Part shown: piece after piece, positions 42,175 through 47,108 of the stretch
Position numbering within the stretch: the stretch's first letter is position 1
Layout of the letters: the number at the start of each line of letters is the position of its first letter
NCBI GenBank assembly: GCA_012064415.1
Contig: SSNU01000083.1
Location: forward strand, 190,672-237,779
Source: Gyrodactylus bullatarudis
Taxonomy: Eukaryota > Platyhelminthes > Monogenea > Gyrodactylidea > Gyrodactylidae
Direction of reading: 5' to 3'
Length of the DNA stretch: 47,108 nucleotides
Made by a program: the position numbers and the translations under genes
Notes under the pieces: generated by a model
The model's database searches: none
The model's input: only the letters and a program-made list of their open reading frames with translations
Told to the model about the DNA's origin: nothing

Positions 42175-42392
42175 TAATTAATAGTTTGTGATAAAAAGTT
42201 CATTTCCAAGTTAATTAACACCTCATTGTGTCGAAGTGTTAAAATCCCTATGTGAGGTGGTATACATTGGACAAACAACAAGAAGATTGGAGGACAGGAT
42301 AGATGAACACCCTCATTACTGATTTTTACACTTAGACACAATGAGGTGTTAATTAACATTGAAATGAACTTTTTATCACAAACTATTAATTA
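42175..42392 (+). mobile_element. 218-bp inverted-repeat mini-element carrying a GIY-YIG fragment
   Basis: Arms of 71 bp at 42175-42245 and 42322-42392 (TAATTAATAGTTTGTGATAA and inverse) differ at a few positions. The 76-bp interior, 42251-42319, reads without a stop CEVVYIGQTTRRLEDRIDEH and PHY, then TGA: the core of a Penelope GIY-YIG nuclease. It abuts the truncated LINE-A copy. It may be a Penelope pseudo-LTR hairpin product or a captured fragment. Confidence 0.7.
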
Positions 42393-43493
42393 ACCAGTGT
42401 AATTTTCAAAAAACATTAACCACTCAAATTCTGTATGTAATACAGTCAACAGATTTTCTTAGGTCCACCCTTGCTGACTTGTGAGTGATAGGTGTTGTGA
42501 CATTAGGCTGTTAGTCTATCTTGTATTGTTTATTTCACTTTAGTTTCTCTCACATTCATATGGGGAGGGGGTCTTCCTTTCCAGTTATTTTTTCGATTTG
42601 ACTATGGCATGGGTTGAATCATTATTGATTTTATTTAAAATCTTGGATGATTTTTATTTTCGAATAACTCAATAACTGATAAAAAATTATAAACATGAAA
42701 AGATACCTCTCTAACAGTGCTATTTATATTTGACAACTAGTTCAACTAACGGAGATACAGTATCTTCACTATAGAAAGTGATACGAGAATAATTTTTATT
42801 ACATTACAAAATAGAAAAAAAAGTAAATCTAATGATGTAAAAATATTATATATAGTTCATTTTTGTGTATAAATAATGGCTAAATATTGGGTTTTAACCC
42901 CAAATTTTACCATCAACTTACACTTGAATATGATTGGTTGGACCTTTCTACACCCTTATTGGTTGATATCATTGAGGCAGAGAGGTATGAAAGAGGTAAA
43001 AAGGAATTCGCTCATGAAATAAATCCCTATCTCGTGTCATCATGTGGTAATTGACTATATTGCGAAAATTTGCACTTAAGTTATAAATTAATTAAAGGAT
43101 TGAGCATGCGGGCTGAAAATTTTTCTTCAGAATATAATCCTATTTTAAATTCATCAATTCTCTTTATCAAGATATCTTTTATATTAGCGGATATGTGTTT
43201 TTCTAAGAGCCCATATACAAAATTGTTAAGATAAGTAAAATGACATTCGATGAATATTAAAAATTTCCTAGTTATTATTCGATTATTTTCTAATGTTGAG
43301 AATAAGAATACTTATATTTTTCTTAAATATTCAAGAGAAATTCGTACGTGTTCTTTAGACATAAATTCACTGTTTAAATAATTGACATTCAGTTATAAAA
43401 TTTGCTTCAATGTCTTTAGAAGTAGAACGTTTACATAATAATTTGTAAATGTTTGTAGTACAGGCTAAACTAAAGATGAGCCTAAAATTCTAG
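42393..43493. other. Non-coding, with one promoter-like module variant
   Basis: No gene was recognised over 1.1 kb. 42930-42995 contains two inverted CCAAT boxes (TGATTGGTTGG, TTATTGGTTGATATCATTGA) followed by GGCAGAGAGGTATGAAAGAG, a variant of the module in the MITE at 44502-44580. Confidence 0.45.
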
Positions 43494-43720
43494 AATCGTT
43501 AATATATCCCTAGTAAGAAGTTCTGTAATAAAAATATAATATAATAAATTAATATTTAAAATAAAAAGCATTAAATAATCACAAAAATAAATATATTGAC
43601 AAAATGAATTAGTTCAACAATAATTCATATATCAAGATCAATGTTCATCTGAATACTTGAAGACTGGCCAGTTTTAATCCAACACAAGATCCTCAAATTT
43701 CAATAAAGTTTCATTTAACA
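43494..43720 (+). mobile_element. Merlin-derived non-coding remnant
   Basis: Aligns with 3741-4130 of the palindrome arm, the leader before the Merlin transposase, with small deletions; for example GAAGACTGGCCAGT and AATCCAACACAAG are shared, as is AAAAAGCATTAAAT. The transposase gene is absent. The left limit of the match gives an independent estimate of where the Merlin-linked sequence begins. Confidence 0.75.
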
Positions 43721-43728
43721 CTCCAATA

Positions 43729-44635
43729 CAGTTAATTGGATAGGTAAGGATAGATAATAAATGTACAAGTTCATAAATCTGTTACTTATACCTCTCTGCC
43801 CCATTTTCATTGACCAATGATATTCGAGTATTATTTCGACCAATGAAATTAAAACTTGAAGCATCATTATCTCTTTGATTCACTCTCAACTTTTAAGATC
43901 CATTTTTCTTCAATTTCTAAAAGCTCTGTAGATAATTAAAAATCATTTTTAAAAAAATTTTCTATTCTTTCTTATGGTATAAAAAATATGATCCTGTATA
44001 ACTGAAATACAATAACTTTTTTATCCATGATATTTTTGTCTTGAGACTTACACCATTCAATAGAGGATAAAAATGTACGTCTTGTGACTATATTTTATTA
44101 TATTTGTTCGAAAATTCGCTGAATAATAATGATTTGAAGTTTGATCCAAAATAGTTTAGGAAAAGGTTAAAAATCCTCAAACACGGTTTCATTCTTTCGC
44201 ACCCCTCCTATATCCTAAGCTAGACAAAAATTACAAAAATCTTTCACATATGATATCATGAATAATAGATATCATAATAATACAATTTACTGTATACTAT
44301 AGTGTATAGAGTACCCCAATCGTTTTAACACTAACATGAATATGTGATAGACCCCCTTTTTTATCTTAGATTCTTACAAAATGCTTGCATTAGAAAGAAT
44401 AGAAAATTTTCTATAAAATGATGTTTAATTATCTACAGAGCTTTTAGAAATTGAAGAAAAATGGATCTTAAAAGTTGAGAGTGAATCAAATAGATAATGA
44501 TGCTTCAAGTTTTAATTTCATTGGTCGAAATAATACTCGAATATCATTGGTCAATGAAAATGGGGCAGAGAGGTATAAGTAACAGATTTATGAACTTGTA
44601 CATTTATTATCTATCCTTACCTATCCAATTAACTG
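43729..44635. mobile_element. TA-flanked MITE with outward-facing promoter-like modules
   Basis: TA at 43727-43728 and 44636-44637 flank inverted ends CAGTTAATTGGATAGG. TIRs extend about 245 bp (to about 43976 and from about 44393) with small indels. No ORF inside. Each TIR contains, read outward, ATTGGTCGAAATAATACTCG, then AATATCATTGGTCAATGAAA, then ATGGGGCAGAGAGGTATAAG: two CCAAT boxes, a purine-rich box and a TATA-like TATAAGTA. Positions are 43866-43784 (minus) and 44502-44580 (plus). Confidence 0.85.
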
Positions 44636-44637
44636 TA

Positions 44638-45412
44638 TATGAATATAGTTCTGTCACTGACTTTACTATCAAATTTTAAAAAAAGTTCATTGTAAAAAAA
44701 ACATATATTCTAATGTGTTATATTTTATTTAAATTAACTCGATAGTATTCTCCTCTTTATTATATATTTGAATACTTAAATTTATCATTATTCTGCGATA
44801 CCATCATTACTATGCGCCTGCTTAAATTTCATGACTAAGATGTATTTTCTACTTCAACTTAAAATATACAAATTTATTCTAAAAAGTCAGTTGCGAAACT
44901 CATTAGCTACTCCAGAAGAAACTGGGGCGTAACAAACCGTAAAAAAAATTTTAAAAATATTAAAATTTAACGAAAAATTATTTGATGTATTTGTGTTTTC
45001 AAGGGTAAAGTGTGAGAAATAGAGTTTTTAAAGCCTTATTGAGAGGATCAAAGAGGTGTTAGAGAGTTTGAAGGTAACAATTAATACAAGAGAGAAGGTC
45101 CTTTTTCATAAAAACATTAAAGTTTGAGTACTTTAGAGTCCATAGAAGAGGAACGAAACATCAAACCTAACGAAGAGGAGAAACGAGAAATAAGACTTTG
45201 AAAACCATTGGGGGAATCAGTCCAGCTCAATACACAAGAAAAAACTAAAGGAAAGATTTGACAAGACAAACCGCGAAAATTTATTTCAAACCAAACTAAA
45301 AGGAATAAATTGCAAATTTAATTGAAAGGGTAGAAAGATAACGGGGGTTAGGGGGGGATAAAAGATGAATAATAATTGGAATATTTGTAAATATTAACGA
45401 AAATATTTATAA
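44638..45412. other. No recognised gene; possible decayed LINE 3' part
   Basis: On the minus strand about 45330-45110 is nearly free of stops (CVLSWTDSPNGFQSLISRFS and neighbours), with composition like a LINE C-terminal region, but no motif secures this. A G-rich patch (GGGGGTTAGGGGGGATAAAA) lies at 45343-45362. Confidence 0.3.
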
Positions 45413-46931
45413 ATATTTATATTTTCAAATTGGAAGGGGCAGAGAGGGAAGGGGTGAGGGTACTTTTTTTGAAATAAGGTAAGGAAAAACTGCATTCAAT
45501 GATGATTAAACTGTAAGGCAAATTTATAAATTGAAAATCAAATTGAAAACCTCTTTAGAACTGTCTGATTTACTCTGTAGTCAACAGCATTTTTTTTTAA
45601 ACAACTACGATACTATATCTATTATATAAAACCAATAATTAACAAGATAAAGTTTACATAAAATTTATTTAGAAATTTTCTTCAATTAAATCTTGATTAT
45701 TTAGAACATATGGATAATATTTTTCAACGTAGAAAATAGCTCTACGTGCAATATCATTTGTTATTGCTTTTCTTGATCTTATATTTACATCCTCAAGTTT
45801 CCTTAGCCTGAATTCTTGAATTGTTAGGCCTCCTTTGTTATCTATGTAGTTGATAAGTTCTGCTCTTTACAAGGCTAATAATTTTTTCACTTCACTTTTG
45901 AGTACACTCTAAATCTTTTCGATTGGATTCAGCAAAAATGAATATGGAGCAAGGAGTAAAATCTCCACATTTTCATTTTGAATTTCTAGCTGGGAATGGC
46001 AGGGTGCATTGTCTAAGATTCTTATCGTAAATAAATTTCTTTCCTGACGTTTGGCGACTAATAGGTTAATCCACTCTGCAAAATCTTCTCGTTTGAAACA
46101 TCCTCTTTTTGTATTTAGATCAATAAGCCCATTTATCGAAATAGCTCCAATAACATAATGATTTTGACCTTTGTAGTTGCAATCCATGACAGTACAGCGT
46201 TTTCCAATCCTTCCTTCTCTTCGTTTACTAAATATATTGAAATTTGTTTCGTCAATAAATATTAAATTTCTTCCTTCAGCTCGGTTTGTCTTATTCGATT
46301 CGGAATTCATTCCTGAAGGCACTTGATGAATTAACTATTCCAACTATTCCACATCTAACCAATTTCGGACCGTCATAGGCGTATTTCGATATTGAAATTT
46401 GCAGCAATATAATCGACGCATTGCTGTAGAGTGGCTTGGGGGTTTGTTTCTATGAAATTAACCAACGAGGCTGTTATTTCTGGAGTCTTTTTTGTGTTTC
46501 TAAATCCTTCTCTTGGATCAGGGACGTGCATTTCCGAAACGATCCATTAATAACTACTGAGTGTTCAGCAAATTCTCGCCAAGGTTTTTCATCCCTATTC
46601 AATTCGATGATCTTTTGTCTAACTTTGTTGTCATGTCGGTTATAGCGAGGCATGGATAAATGATTGAGAATTGATGAAAATCAATATACCATTGCTGAGA
46701 ATTCTAATATTGACCTAAGTTTTAATAAATTTTATTGATGAAAATTTATTAGATGATAATTCTCAAATTACTATTGGTCAAAAATATAATTGCATAAGGC
46801 TTGGAGAAAACCATTTTATAAATTTGCCTTACAGTTTAATCATCATTGAATGCAGTTTTTCCTTACCTTATTTCAAAAAAAGTACCCTCACCCCTTCCCT
46901 CTCTGCCCCTTCCAATTTGAAAATATAAATA
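45413..46931 (-). mobile_element. Tc1/IS630-type element with inverted repeats of about 120 bp
   Basis: 45413-45532 and 46816-46931 are inverted repeats sharing TATTTATATTTTCAAATTGG, GAAGGGGCAGAGAGGGAAGG and a long tail to GCCTTACAGTTTAATCATCA. The outer ends run into simple AT-rich and (AGAAT)n sequence so the exact termini and TA duplication could not be fixed. A broken DDE transposase lies inside on the minus strand. Confidence 0.82.
45660..46653 (-). pseudogene. Tc1/IS630-type DDE transposase, broken
   Basis: ATG 46653 starts an HTH (RHDNKVRQKIIELNRDEKPW); after frameshifts a second helix region (EITASLVNFIETNPQATLQQ, about 46495-46405) follows. The DDE_3 core is open from 46322 to 45909: LIFIDETNFNIFSKRREGRI (first Asp), ILDNAPCH (second Asp) and APYSFLLNPIE (Glu). 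A stop after NPIEKI at 45909 and a frameshift precede the C-terminus (AELINYIDNKGGLTIQEFRL to LIEENF at about 45670). Spacing between the second Asp and the Glu is 30 residues; Tc1 is normally 34. The core looks intact but the gene is interrupted in at least three places. Confidence 0.86.
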
Positions 46932-47108
46932 GAATAGAATAGAATAAATATATTTGGCACAAAATATTTAAATATATCAAAATATCAGAAGTTTTTAACA
47001 AAATTCAAAATAGATCTTTTATCAAATTTACTGTGGTTCATGGAGTACTCGTTAAAGAATGATGGAGTTCTTTCTAATAAATGAATGTTTTTCATCTTTA
47101 TAACATTT
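46932..47108. other. Simple repeat and AT-rich edge
   Basis: A short AGAAT pentanucleotide run (46932-46945) followed by AT-rich DNA to the end of the window; no feature recognised. Confidence 0.45.

Overview
This is an AT-rich stretch of a eukaryotic, almost certainly metazoan, nuclear genome. The evidence is short GT-AG introns of 53-56 nt, poly-purine and TA microsatellites, TATA/CCAAT-type promoter sequences, and eukaryotic transposon superfamilies only (CR1/Jockey-like LINEs, Penelope-like elements, Merlin, MULE, piggyBac, pogo/Tigger, Ginger2/KRBA2-like, Tc1/IS630, a gypsy integrase scrap and a hAT-like BED-finger exon). The mix and base composition would fit an arthropod, for example a parasitic copepod, but that is inference. 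I recognise no conserved host housekeeping gene. The window is a transposon graveyard with nested, truncated and inverted elements. One N at 39171 sits between two identical 68-bp repeats and looks like an unmerged contig join.

Layout. 1-7301: a giant palindrome (arms about 3.65 kb, 8-nt spacer) carrying in each arm a Merlin transposase and a piece of LINE family A. 7302-9230: Penelope RT relic and a solo piggyBac end. 9800-10400: unidentified degraded coding sequence. 10593-11505: short MULE with a perfect 9-bp target duplication. 12425-13444: internally deleted piggyBac flanked by TTAA. 13500-14827: pogo/Tigger transposase with a possible extra N-terminal exon. 15475-18974: Ginger2/KRBA2-like element with 775-bp terminal inverted repeats (TIRs). 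19079-20659: non-coding TA-flanked element. 20901-21152: small ORF A. 21406-22470: gypsy integrase scrap and LINE-B 5' fragment. 23342-23599: small ORF B, related to A. 23802-26761: TA-flanked pogo-like element with apparently identical 342-bp TIRs but dead coding sequence. 27636-29017: Penelope relic inside inverted repeats. 29341-30674: MULE relic whose long TIRs contain its own SWIM domain. 30958-33834: LINE family B with endonuclease and an intact YADD box. 34750-35055: third MULE relic. 35541-35795: small ORF C. 36820-39050: two convergent Penelope 3' halves with GIY-YIG domains and promoter-like sequences. 39782-40130: hAT-like exon. 40600-42174: third LINE-A copy. 42175-42392: 218-bp inverted-repeat mini-element with a GIY-YIG fragment. 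43494-43720: Merlin remnant. 43729-44635: TA-flanked MITE (short non-coding inverted-repeat transposon). 45413-46931: Tc1/IS630 element.

The genes do not form a pathway; they are independent selfish elements, nearly all inactivated. The three observations I consider most worth follow-up are: a family of three divergent small ORFs (A, B, C) that share a protein motif without shared nucleotide sequence; a CCAAT/GGGGCAGAGAGG/TATA promoter-like module recurring in the ends of several unrelated transposon types, facing outward in the 43.7-44.6 kb MITE; and the near-perfect 7.3-kb palindrome, which is either a recent inverted duplication or an assembly artefact.
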